Virus record (IMG/VR): IMGVR_UViG_3300030382_003558
Span: 4,473 to 46,617 of that record
Origin: a virus
DNA: 42,145 nt
Reading direction: 5' to 3' (one strand)
Shown here: in pieces, positions 14,578-21,549 of the stretch
Numbering within the stretch: the stretch's first letter is position 1
Layout: the number at the start of each line of letters is the position of its first letter
The notes under the pieces: model-generated
What the model was told of the DNA's origin: nothing
The model's database searches: none
Seen by the model: the letters and a program-made list of their open reading frames with translations, nothing else
Position numbers and translations under genes: made by a program

Positions 14578-14613
14578 GCCAGATCGCATACTGGCAGCAA
14601 GCACTTTGCTTGC
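14578..14613 (+). other. Tandem hairpins in the scaffold/capsid leader
   Basis: GCCAG (14578-14582) pairs with CTGGC (14591-14595), and GCAAGC (14597-14602) with GCTTGC (14608-14613). They are one base apart and flanked by GCTC/GAGC segments that could close a larger stem. There is no T-run, so an intrinsic terminator is unlikely. A leader that stabilises the mRNA or tunes expression of the abundant capsid genes is possible. The 172-bp gap between portal and scaffold holds nothing else I can support. Confidence 0.45.
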
Positions 14614-14655
14614 AAAACAAACGAGAGCATTCTCCTACTACTTCCCCATATCTTT

Positions 14656-15387
14656 ATGGATGACCCATTGCGTGAAGAGGGCGACCCAGACCCTATCGAA
14701 CTCGCAGACGATGAACTACTGGACTCAGATGACACTTATCCGTCAGTCGATGACGACACTATCGACAGTGAACCACCTGAGGAAAAAACTGTCCCCTATA
14801 CTAGATTCAAAGACGTTAATGATAGATTGAAAGACGTTGAAGCTAAGTATCAAGCAGCTACAAAACCTAAAGAACCTGAACCAAAGGATCCTCCGGCTGA
14901 GAGATATTCTCAGAAGCAGATCGATACAGTCCAGCAACTCGCTGGTACTAAAGAAATGCAAGACCGCATTGATGAACAAGATAGGCGTTGGGAGGAAAAG
15001 GAGGCTAAGGATCAAAAGGATGCTGACATAAGGGATCGTAAAGCCGTGGTAGCCAACAAGGAGTTAAACCCTAATGGCTTTAAGGAAGCACAAGTACAGA
15101 AACAAGTTCAGAAATGGTCTGATTCTAGCGATCCAGATAAACGCTGGCTTGCACTGGCTTCGTATGAACGTGTCATCACAGAGATGAATACGCTCTACAA
15201 AGCAAAAGGATCCAATAAGAAAGACCCGCCTCCAAAGGTGGATAAGGGATCTGCAGCTGCAACCACCGAGGTTCGCAATCCAGACGTTGCTGAAAATCCA
15301 AACGCCAACAACCCTCTAAAAGCTATGGACTCTCTCAAGAGAGAAGCTGCAGAGTATATGAAGGCTATGGAAGGTGGGGATGAATAG
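14656..15387 (+). CDS. Scaffolding protein
   Basis: 243 residues. The N-terminal 45 residues are very acidic (MDDPLREEGDPDPIELADDE), and most of the rest is charged helix with coiled-coil character (RFKDVNDRLKDVEAKYQAA; a long K/E/D-rich middle), ending in a helical C-terminus (LKAMDSLKREAAEYMKAMEG) of the kind that binds the capsid protein inside procapsids. Position between portal and major capsid is the standard one. CCCC at 14644-14647, eight bases before ATG, supports the start. Confidence 0.8.
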   Translation: MDDPLREEGDPDPIELADDELLDSDDTYPSVDDDTIDSEPPEEKTVPYTRFKDVNDRLKDVEAKYQAATKPKEPEPKDPPAERYSQKQIDTVQQLAGTKEMQDRIDEQDRRWEEKEAKDQKDADIRDRKAVVANKELNPNGFKEAQVQKQVQKWSDSSDPDKRWLALASYERVITEMNTLYKAKGSNKKDPPPKVDKGSAAATTEVRNPDVAENPNANNPLKAMDSLKREAAEYMKAMEGGDE

Positions 15388-15419
15388 AGTAACAATTTTG
15401 TTACTTTCCCCTTACTCTT

Positions 15420-16739
15420 ATGAGTACCGTTGCATTAGGAGACAGGCTGAATAAAACTCTTACAGAGTTTGTGATCCCTCGTTTCCGAAAAAACTTCTGG
15501 CTTACAGCTAGAAAACCAATGCTCCGAGCTATTGGTATGCCACGTGAAGAAGCAGATGTTGGAGATGGCTCCAATGTTATGCCACGTGTGCAAAATGTAG
15601 AACGAATCAACTCAGCGTATGAGGCCGAGGTTATTCATAACCACACTCCATTTGGAGGAGGTACTTACGCTCAGAAGATTGGCGATTCTCTCAGGCCGGG
15701 TAAGTTCAAGGGATCTCGATCCAGTCTACGTATGAAATTCATTACGCAGTCTATGGAGATTCCAGATCAGATCATTCACGCTTCTCGAAGCCCAGAATTT
15801 TCTATCACGAACGAACTCGTTGAAAACATGGAAGGTGCTATGCACACCATGCATGGAGAGATGAACCGACAGATGGTAGGTAATGCTAGTGGTGTACTCT
15901 GTTACGCTAACGGAGCTGTTTCAAGCTCTAATGTGTTCACAGTACAAACTAACACTTCTGCCACTAACGAAGTTCCCGGCACAAAGCACTTGCAAGAAGG
16001 TGATGTTCTTCTTGTAGGTACAGCTGGGCAGGTCGAAGCAGGTACAGCTCAAACTGTTACTGTTTCTTCTGTAGATTCTGCTACGCAGTTTACTTCAACT
16101 ACAGACGAGAATACTTCAGATAACGATGTTATTGTACGAGCTGATGTCTATAATGCAGACGACAGCGTATACAATGAGATCCAGACTCTTGCTGGTCTTT
16201 TGTCTAACACTGGAACGGTCCAGAACATTAACAAGGCTAACAACTATTGGTTCCAATCAGAGCAGCCTTCAGCAGTAGGTGCTTTGGCTCTTGCTGATAT
16301 TGATGACCTTGTTTCAGCTACTCGACAGTTTGCTACTGACCCATCAGCTTGCTTCCTTCTTGGAAACAGAAAGCAATGGCGTAGGTATTCAGCTCTCTTG
16401 CAAGCTAACCGCAGATTCAACCACAGCACTCCTTCAGACTTCTCAGGAAATCTTGTAGGTGGTTCTACTGGCCTATCTGTTTACACTCCAGATGGAGAAA
16501 TCGCATTCGCTATGGATGACGATGTTCCAGACGGAGTTATTTACCTTGTTGACCCTAATGGTCTTGCATGGATGAACTTCCGTGAATTTGGACCTGCAGA
16601 CGATGCTCTTCAAAAAGATGGCTTCCCCGGCCAGAGAAAATCAGGGACACTTAACTACGAGTTTGTTTTGTGGGTTGGTGGAAACCTCGCACAAACCAAT
16701 GCACGTGCTAGTGGAAAACTTACTGGTATCACTTCCTAA
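15420..16739 (+). CDS. Major capsid protein
   Basis: 439 residues, following the scaffold gene. The sequence suits an HK97-fold shell protein with an inserted beta-rich domain: an N-terminal helix (TLTEFVIPRFRKNFWLTARK), a spine-helix region (ITNELVENMEGAMHTMHGEM), a Thr/Ser/Val-rich beta insertion at about 165-245 (VTVSSVDSATQFTSTTDENT), and a C-terminal beta region. Codon choice looks smoother than in the accessory genes, as expected for the most abundant product. CCCC at 15408-15411, eight bases before ATG. No cleaved prodomain or protease gene is seen. Confidence 0.85.
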   Translation: MSTVALGDRLNKTLTEFVIPRFRKNFWLTARKPMLRAIGMPREEADVGDGSNVMPRVQNVERINSAYEAEVIHNHTPFGGGTYAQKIGDSLRPGKFKGSRSSLRMKFITQSMEIPDQIIHASRSPEFSITNELVENMEGAMHTMHGEMNRQMVGNASGVLCYANGAVSSSNVFTVQTNTSATNEVPGTKHLQEGDVLLVGTAGQVEAGTAQTVTVSSVDSATQFTSTTDENTSDNDVIVRADVYNADDSVYNEIQTLAGLLSNTGTVQNINKANNYWFQSEQPSAVGALALADIDDLVSATRQFATDPSACFLLGNRKQWRRYSALLQANRRFNHSTPSDFSGNLVGGSTGLSVYTPDGEIAFAMDDDVPDGVIYLVDPNGLAWMNFREFGPADDALQKDGFPGQRKSGTLNYEFVLWVGGNLAQTNARASGKLTGITS

Positions 16740-16744
16740 TCCTT

Positions 16745-16945
16745 ATGCCTTATTTTAAGCATCTTACTCCGGCAGAAAACGAAGCTAACGCTAAAACTGA
16801 AGCTCGTATGGAGCAACAGGCAGAAGCGCAGAAAGCTATTATGGATGCAGCGAATTACAAGCGTAAGAATCAGGAGAAGGATTTTCTATCTGAACATATA
16901 TGGGACTTCCTTGTAGAAACCGGTCAGGCAAATCGTATTTACTAA
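16745..16945 (+). CDS. Small head-region protein
   Basis: 66 residues, MPYFKHLTPAENEANAKTEA at the start, mostly charged helix, ending DFLVETGQANRIY. It lies five bases after the capsid stop. It may be a head accessory or assembly factor by position only; the family is not recognised. Confidence 0.55.
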   Translation: MPYFKHLTPAENEANAKTEARMEQQAEAQKAIMDAANYKRKNQEKDFLSEHIWDFLVETGQANRIY

Positions 16946-16960
16946 TTTCCCCCTATAACT

Positions 16961-17647
16961 ATGAGTGACCAACTCAGAATAGGAACAAGGCATACAGTGT
17001 CAGGCGCTGCTGAAGTCGCTATCGACTTGGATCTTGAGTCAGAGACAGCTGTAGGACTCCGCATCGATGAAGATGTAGGATCTACGGTTGCATCTGTACA
17101 GATTCGTAATAACGCCCAAACTGCAGTCTTTAGCATTCATGCAACAGGAGATACTGAGGCATTCATGGACCTAACATCGGTGAACACAACTGGTAACGCT
17201 TTCGTTATCACTGCTAACTCACTGACTACAGGACTTGGAATCTCTATTGACTCCTCTGCTACTGCCATTACTGGTGCAGGGCGATTGCTAGACGTAACAC
17301 ATAGTGGAGCAACTAGCACATCGGGAACTCTTGTAGAGTTTAGCTCTGCAGCAGCTGATGAAACTATCATTCTTGCGGTTACTGCATCTGCAGCACTCGC
17401 AGGTGGTAAAGGTATTCACCTGAATACTAACTCCATGACTACTGGTACAGCTCTAGACATTGATCTAGCAGCTCTTACCTCTGGTATTGGTATCGACATT
17501 TCATCTTGTCCAGTTGTTAAGATGGGTATTAACTTCACTGACGGTACTGCTTCCACAATCGACCCTTCTGCTACGGCAGAAACAGGTTGGATTAACGTAG
17601 GAGTCGCTGGCACTGTAAGGTATATCCCGTACTATGCCGCTAGTTAA
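16961..17647 (+). CDS. Beta-repeat structural protein, possible head decoration or fibre
   Basis: 228 residues, low in charge and rich in T, S, A and G, made of short recurring strands: TTGLGISIDSS, TSTSGTLVEFSS, MTTGTALDIDL, LTSGIGIDISS. This suggests a parallel beta-helix or triple-stranded repeat. It is the last gene of the head operon and would be made in large amounts, which favours a decoration or fibre protein. CCCCC at 16949-16953, seven bases before ATG, supports the start. A terminator follows 24 bases after the stop. Confidence 0.65.
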   Translation: MSDQLRIGTRHTVSGAAEVAIDLDLESETAVGLRIDEDVGSTVASVQIRNNAQTAVFSIHATGDTEAFMDLTSVNTTGNAFVITANSLTTGLGISIDSSATAITGAGRLLDVTHSGATSTSGTLVEFSSAAADETIILAVTASAALAGGKGIHLNTNSMTTGTALDIDLAALTSGIGIDISSCPVVKMGINFTDGTASTIDPSATAETGWINVGVAGTVRYIPYYAAS

Positions 17648-17671
17648 ACCTAGACTAAATATAATATACTT

Positions 17672-17697
17672 AAAGGGTTGTGAAAGCAGCCCTTTTT
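17672..17697 (+). terminator. Rho-independent terminator after the head operon
   Basis: AAAGGGTTG (17672-17680), loop TGAAAG, CAGCCCTTT (17687-17695) with one G-U pair, running into TTTTT. It ends the terminase-to-decoration transcription unit. Confidence 0.85.
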
Positions 17698-17715
17698 GTG
17701 TGCCATGCAAACACT

Positions 17716-17802
17716 ATGAAGGATGCAGCCAAAAAATACGACAAGGCAGCTGTAGAAATGTTCGGAGGATTCGCATCCACAAATTTCCAACTTGATGCGT
17801 AA
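17716..17802 (+). pseudogene. Relic of an AP2-type homing endonuclease C-terminus
   Basis: The frame encodes 28 residues, MKDAAKKYDKAAVEMFGGFA then STNFQLDA. This matches the last helix and strand of AP2 domains as seen in the two complete HNH-AP2 genes here (DAAIAYNVAAQLFRGEFARL at the 3127 gene): A-A-x-x-Y-x-x-A-A-x-x-x-F-G-x-F-A-x-x-N. No HNH part remains upstream, where the head operon terminator lies. It is probably the 3' scar of an endonuclease gene that was once inserted between the two late operons. A translated mini-protein cannot be excluded. Confidence 0.6.
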
Positions 17803-17820
17803 GGGTTCAAGATGTATAGT
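17792..17820 (+). promoter_or_regulatory. Promoter of the tail operon
   Basis: TTGATG (17792-17797), 17-bp spacer, TATAGT (17815-17820). Predicted start near 17827, giving a leader of about 20 bases that contains CCC eight bases before the ATG at 17847. It overlaps the end of the AP2 relic. Confidence 0.7.
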
Positions 17821-17846
17821 ATTGTCAAATCCTTTCCCTGATACCT

Positions 17847-18173
17847 ATGAAAGTAACTCTGAATCTAACTCTCCAAGAACGATTCCTATGTCTTGGTCTA
17901 CTTAATAGCGTGAAAGGAGCAGACATGGTTGAATGGGGATTTATAAACGAAGCGCAATCTATATTAGAATCCTCAGATGCAGTACAAAAAGAGTTTGGCA
18001 TGAAGAAGGCAGAGAATGGCGCTTGGACTTGGAACAAGAAAGGTATGGAAGATCGACCATACGAAATACCAACAGAAGCTGCAGAAGTTCTTAAGAGAGA
18101 CTTACAACAGAAAGACCAGCAAAAGCAAATACCTAAAGACCTTGTTACCCTAGCAAGAAAGATTTTAGCTTAA
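17847..18173 (+). CDS. First tail-operon protein, unknown function
   Basis: 108 residues, MKVTLNLTLQERFLCLGLLN at the start, alpha/beta, with the central stretch EFGMKKAENGAWTWNKKGME, ending in a helix. It is the first gene after the tail-operon promoter. CCC at 17836-17838 supports the start. Similar short proteins occur in phages without known function; assembly chaperone is a guess from position. Confidence 0.55.
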   Translation: MKVTLNLTLQERFLCLGLLNSVKGADMVEWGFINEAQSILESSDAVQKEFGMKKAENGAWTWNKKGMEDRPYEIPTEAAEVLKRDLQQKDQQKQIPKDLVTLARKILA

Positions 18174-18187
18174 TACCCCTTACATAT

Positions 18188-18685
18188 ATGAAGATAGAAC
18201 AGCTTACCAAAGCCAAGATAAAGGTGATGAACAAGGAGGAGCTATTTGAACTCCTGAAGAACTACGGTGTAGCTCTCAAAGACATTACGAACTATGAAGA
18301 AAGCAAGCTCTTAGAGTCAGCTCTGGAGCTTAAGGATAAGTCAGCTGCAACACAGAAGAAGATAGCAGAGGCAGAGAAGCCACAAGAGGCAGTACCAGAT
18401 CTTACCAAGGAAGACAAAGATGATCCGGTGAAGTCTCTATTCGAGATGGGTTACAACACGCAGGAGGATGTACAACGTGCGCTGCAGGCTATCAAGAACG
18501 CTAAGAAGGAGCTTGAGCTTAAAGAGCAAGAGTTTGCAGAGAAGGCGGAGATCATAACTCAGGAGGAAGCTAAGCTGGAGGAGAAGAGGAAGAGTGTAAA
18601 CATCAAGCTCAGGAAGCTGGAAGAGGAATACAAGACATGGCAAGAGTGGCATGATAAAGTTATTGCAGCTAAGAAATCTACATGA
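18188..18685 (+). CDS. Coiled-coil protein
   Basis: 165 residues. The N-terminal 50 residues look like a small helical domain (AKIKVMNKEELFELLKNYGV, a SAP- or HeH-like start seen in capsid-associated phage proteins), and the C-terminal half is a long coiled coil (AIKNAKKELELKEQEFAEKA and onward). CCCC at 18176-18179, eight bases before ATG. Its stop overlaps the next gene's start. The pair probably interacts. Confidence 0.6.
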   Translation: MKIEQLTKAKIKVMNKEELFELLKNYGVALKDITNYEESKLLESALELKDKSAATQKKIAEAEKPQEAVPDLTKEDKDDPVKSLFEMGYNTQEDVQRALQAIKNAKKELELKEQEFAEKAEIITQEEAKLEEKRKSVNIKLRKLEEEYKTWQEWHDKVIAAKKST

Positions 18686-19590
18686 GCGATGACAAAGCAA
18701 CACCAACGGCTTCTACAAGTAAGGAAACTGTAAGACCAGAAAAGGTAGATATTGCAGTGCATGAGTTTGCAGCTAGGGAGCTTAACGAACGTCACCTTAA
18801 GCTAACAAAGGGTGTAGATGCTTTGCAGAAGGAGAATGATAAGCTCTCTTCAGATAGCGATGCTTTGCAGAAAGCTGTTGCTGAAGGTAGGGCAGACGTA
18901 AAGAAGGTGGATGATGCTAAGAAGGCAGCTAAGAAGAGTAAGGAGGCTACGCTTGCAGACCTCGATCAGAAGGTTGCAGCACAGCGTGGAACTCTTAAGG
19001 CAGAAGCTACAGAGGCAAATGCTAAGCTCAAGGTTGCAGCACAGGAAGAGAAGAAGGCTTATGAAAAGGTTAAGGACATTGAAAAGACTCTTGTAGATGT
19101 TGCAGCTACACGTGCAAGCGTTAAGAAGGCTGATAGCAAGCTAAAGGGTGAACTCAAGGCTTCTTCAGAGAAGGCTAAGGAGCTTAAGCTCAAGGAAACA
19201 GCAGTTGGAAAGCGTGAGGTTGCAGTTGTCACTTCAGAGAACACAGCTGCTAATGCTTCAGTTGCACTGGAGAAGAGAGAGAAGAAGGTTGCAGAGAGAG
19301 AGGCTGCTGTTAAAGCAAAAGAAAAGGAGGTTAAAGAGAATGAGGCTTCACTGAACACTCGACTTAAGGGTATTGACGGTGCAAGAGAGAAGGCTGAAAA
19401 GGAGTTTAAGAGAGCGAACACGTACTACAATCTCATTGACGAGGCTAGGCGTGACATTCTCACAGAAAGCTACACAGAAGACGATACTTCGTACAAGCAT
19501 CTTTCCAAAGATCAGGCTGGAAAGGTTGATAGAGTGGTAGGAGACTACCTAGAGATGCTATCTAGCGTGTATGAGAAGAAGGATTCGTAG
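18682..19590 (+). CDS. Long coiled-coil protein, lysine/alanine/glutamate-rich
   Basis: 302 residues, almost all heptad-rich helix of K, A, E and D from about residue 35 to 260 (DALQKENDKLSSDSDALQKA and onward), with a globular C-terminal tail (EDDTSYKHLSKDQAGKVDRV). No cysteine, no transmembrane segment. It overlaps the previous coiled-coil gene by four bases. The composition suits an internal or fibre-shaft virion protein. A short tape-measure protein is unlikely given length and the rest of the tail genes. Confidence 0.6.
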   Translation: MSDDKATPTASTSKETVRPEKVDIAVHEFAARELNERHLKLTKGVDALQKENDKLSSDSDALQKAVAEGRADVKKVDDAKKAAKKSKEATLADLDQKVAAQRGTLKAEATEANAKLKVAAQEEKKAYEKVKDIEKTLVDVAATRASVKKADSKLKGELKASSEKAKELKLKETAVGKREVAVVTSENTAANASVALEKREKKVAEREAAVKAKEKEVKENEASLNTRLKGIDGAREKAEKEFKRANTYYNLIDEARRDILTESYTEDDTSYKHLSKDQAGKVDRVVGDYLEMLSSVYEKKDS

Positions 19591-19592
19591 AT

Positions 19593-19620
19593 AACAAGAC
19601 AATCGTAATGTAGTCTTGTT
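19593..19620 (+). other. Perfect hairpin between coiled-coil gene and repeat protein
   Basis: AACAAGAC (19593-19600) pairs with GTCTTGTT (19613-19620), 12-nt loop. It sits between the stop at 19590 and the ATG at 19625 with no T-run, so it is more likely an attenuating, processing or translation-limiting hairpin than a terminator. Confidence 0.5.
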
Positions 19621-19624
19621 GTAT

Positions 19625-21178
19625 ATGGCTACAGGTCTTCCAAATGATATAAACGCTCGGCATCACCAGAGCTTTCAATACGTAGGTAGCGTAGTCGCAC
19701 AACGGGTAGGTGTCTTTAACTCATCCGGTACACAGGTGGATACGTTTGGAGGTACTAGTGCAGCGGTGTATGTAGATGATGCAGACTGGACAGCTACTAG
19801 CTCAAGCCACAGCTTGTCAGGAGGTATCTACCAAAGCACACCCGGATCTGTAACAGACGGTGACACTGGACCATTTAGAATGGATGCCAATGGAGCTATT
19901 CACATTAACGATGGAGGGAATACTATTACAGTAGACGGTACGGTTACAGCAAACCTCTCAGCTACAGATAATGCGGTTCTAGATAGTATAGATTCTGCTA
20001 CTACAGCAATCCAAACAGCGGTAGAGATCCTAGACAATGCTATCTCTGGATCAGAGATGCAGGTAGACATTGTTTCTGGAGGAGGTGGAGGAACGGAGTA
20101 CACAGAGGATGTAGCTACAGCTAACCCTATAGTTGGTACGGCTACACTGATGGAAAGGGATGATGCACTTACAACAGTGACACCAGCAGAAGCAGACTGG
20201 ATTGGAATGAGAGGTACAGCTGAAGGTGCGCTCTGGACTCAGGACTTTAACTCAGATGCAATCCTTGCAGACACTACAGCCATAAAGACAGCTGTGGAGA
20301 CTCTAGACAATGCAATCTCTGGTAGTGAGATGCAGGTAGATCTTGTCTCTGCAAACGTAACCAACGCAGGTACATTTGCTGTGCAAGTAGATGGTTCAGC
20401 TCTTACGGCCCTGCAACTGATAGACAACATTGTTTCTGTAGATGATGCAGCGTTCTCACTGGGTTCAGGTTCAGGAGTGATGATGATGGGATTTGCAGGT
20501 ACACAATCTGTCAATGCTAATGATTCAGCAGCCTTAGCTTGTGATACAGATGGTGCTTTGCATATCTCCGATGGTGGTAACTCAATAACAATAGATGGTA
20601 CTGTTACTGCTGACCTTGGTGCTACTGATAATGCAGTATTAGATGCAATTGCTGCTTCTCTCGCCTTGTTAGATAACTCAATATCGGCTGGAAATGAATT
20701 ACAAGTTGATGTGGTTGGTTCTTTACCCGCTGGTAGCGCAGCGATTGGTAAGCTGGCAGCTAACTCAGGTGTAGACATTGGAGATGTCGATGTGACGAGT
20801 ATCACAAACGACTCTATCAATGGACCAGAATCATCCACAGGACCATCGGTAGACTCATATACACAAGTAGCCATAAACCTAACGACTGGTGCAAACCAAG
20901 TTCTAGCTTCTTCTGCAGCAAACAAGCAGATATGGGTATATGGATACACATTCACTTGTGGTGATGCAGATGGACAAACGGTTAGCTTTCAAGACGAAGA
21001 CGATACAGCTCTATCTGGAATCATGGAGTTCGCACAGTATGGAGGTGCAGCAGTATCCCCTTCAGGGAACTTCGCAATGCCTATATGGAAACTAGCAACA
21101 GACAAAGACCTTGAAGTTGATATCACAGGAGGTGATGTCGATGGATGGATTTCAGTCGCAGTTGTAGACGTATCTTAA
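19625..21178 (+). CDS. Repeat-rich virion structural protein
   Basis: 517 residues. Three related segments recur, each with a beta strand pair followed by a helix and strand: ITVDGTVTANLSATDNAVLD...LDNAISGSEMQVDIVSG, a shorter ADTTAIKTAVETLDNAISGS copy, and ITIDGTVTADLGATDNAVLD...LLDNSISAGNELQVDVVG. The C-terminal 120 residues form a separate beta domain. Low charge, high T/S/A/G and D content suit an exposed tail or whisker protein. The ATG at 19625 is chosen over two upstream TTG codons. Role unknown. Confidence 0.6.
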   Translation: MATGLPNDINARHHQSFQYVGSVVAQRVGVFNSSGTQVDTFGGTSAAVYVDDADWTATSSSHSLSGGIYQSTPGSVTDGDTGPFRMDANGAIHINDGGNTITVDGTVTANLSATDNAVLDSIDSATTAIQTAVEILDNAISGSEMQVDIVSGGGGGTEYTEDVATANPIVGTATLMERDDALTTVTPAEADWIGMRGTAEGALWTQDFNSDAILADTTAIKTAVETLDNAISGSEMQVDLVSANVTNAGTFAVQVDGSALTALQLIDNIVSVDDAAFSLGSGSGVMMMGFAGTQSVNANDSAALACDTDGALHISDGGNSITIDGTVTADLGATDNAVLDAIAASLALLDNSISAGNELQVDVVGSLPAGSAAIGKLAANSGVDIGDVDVTSITNDSINGPESSTGPSVDSYTQVAINLTTGANQVLASSAANKQIWVYGYTFTCGDADGQTVSFQDEDDTALSGIMEFAQYGGAAVSPSGNFAMPIWKLATDKDLEVDITGGDVDGWISVAVVDVS

Positions 21179-21189
21179 TCCCCATATTT

Positions 21190-21549
21190 ATGCTCCCAGT
21201 AGAACCTAAAACATCGGCAGCACTCGATCCGCTTGTTACTACTATTGATACTAAGCAATCTGAAGAGTTGGCCGCAAGTAAACCATATTGGCAAGGGGCA
21301 AAGACCAGAGATGATAGTACTGCAAAAGTATCTGACCATGATTCATGGAAAACAAAAGGTATAGCTCTGGGAGATATCACAGAAGATGTATCTGTTCACA
21401 CTTACGATGGACCAAACGGATCAGGCTATATTATAATCATGGAGAAGCCAGTTACAGGTGGCCGATTCATCAAAAGGGTAGTCCACGGTGCTGAGCAGAG
21501 TAGAGCGCAGGACTGGACATTTACCCCCGATGATGATGGCATTACCTGA
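21190..21549 (+). CDS. Small tail-region protein
   Basis: 119 residues, MLPVEPKTSAALDPLVTTID at the start, ending in a beta-rich half (GYIIIMEKPVTGGRFIKRVV). CCCC at 21180-21183, six bases before ATG. It overlaps the LamG gene start by 14 bases. Function unknown; structural by position. Confidence 0.55.
   Translation: MLPVEPKTSAALDPLVTTIDTKQSEELAASKPYWQGAKTRDDSTAKVSDHDSWKTKGIALGDITEDVSVHTYDGPNGSGYIIIMEKPVTGGRFIKRVVHGAEQSRAQDWTFTPDDDGIT

Noticed and set aside
18682-19590. Tape-measure protein
   Set aside because: It is a coiled coil of only 302 residues, and there are no tail-tube, sheath or long-tail assembly genes; the rest of the tail set is short-tailed.
20239-20955. 238-residue minus-strand frame inside the repeat protein gene
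   Set aside because: Reverse shadow of a T/S/A-rich gene; no start signal or domain pattern.
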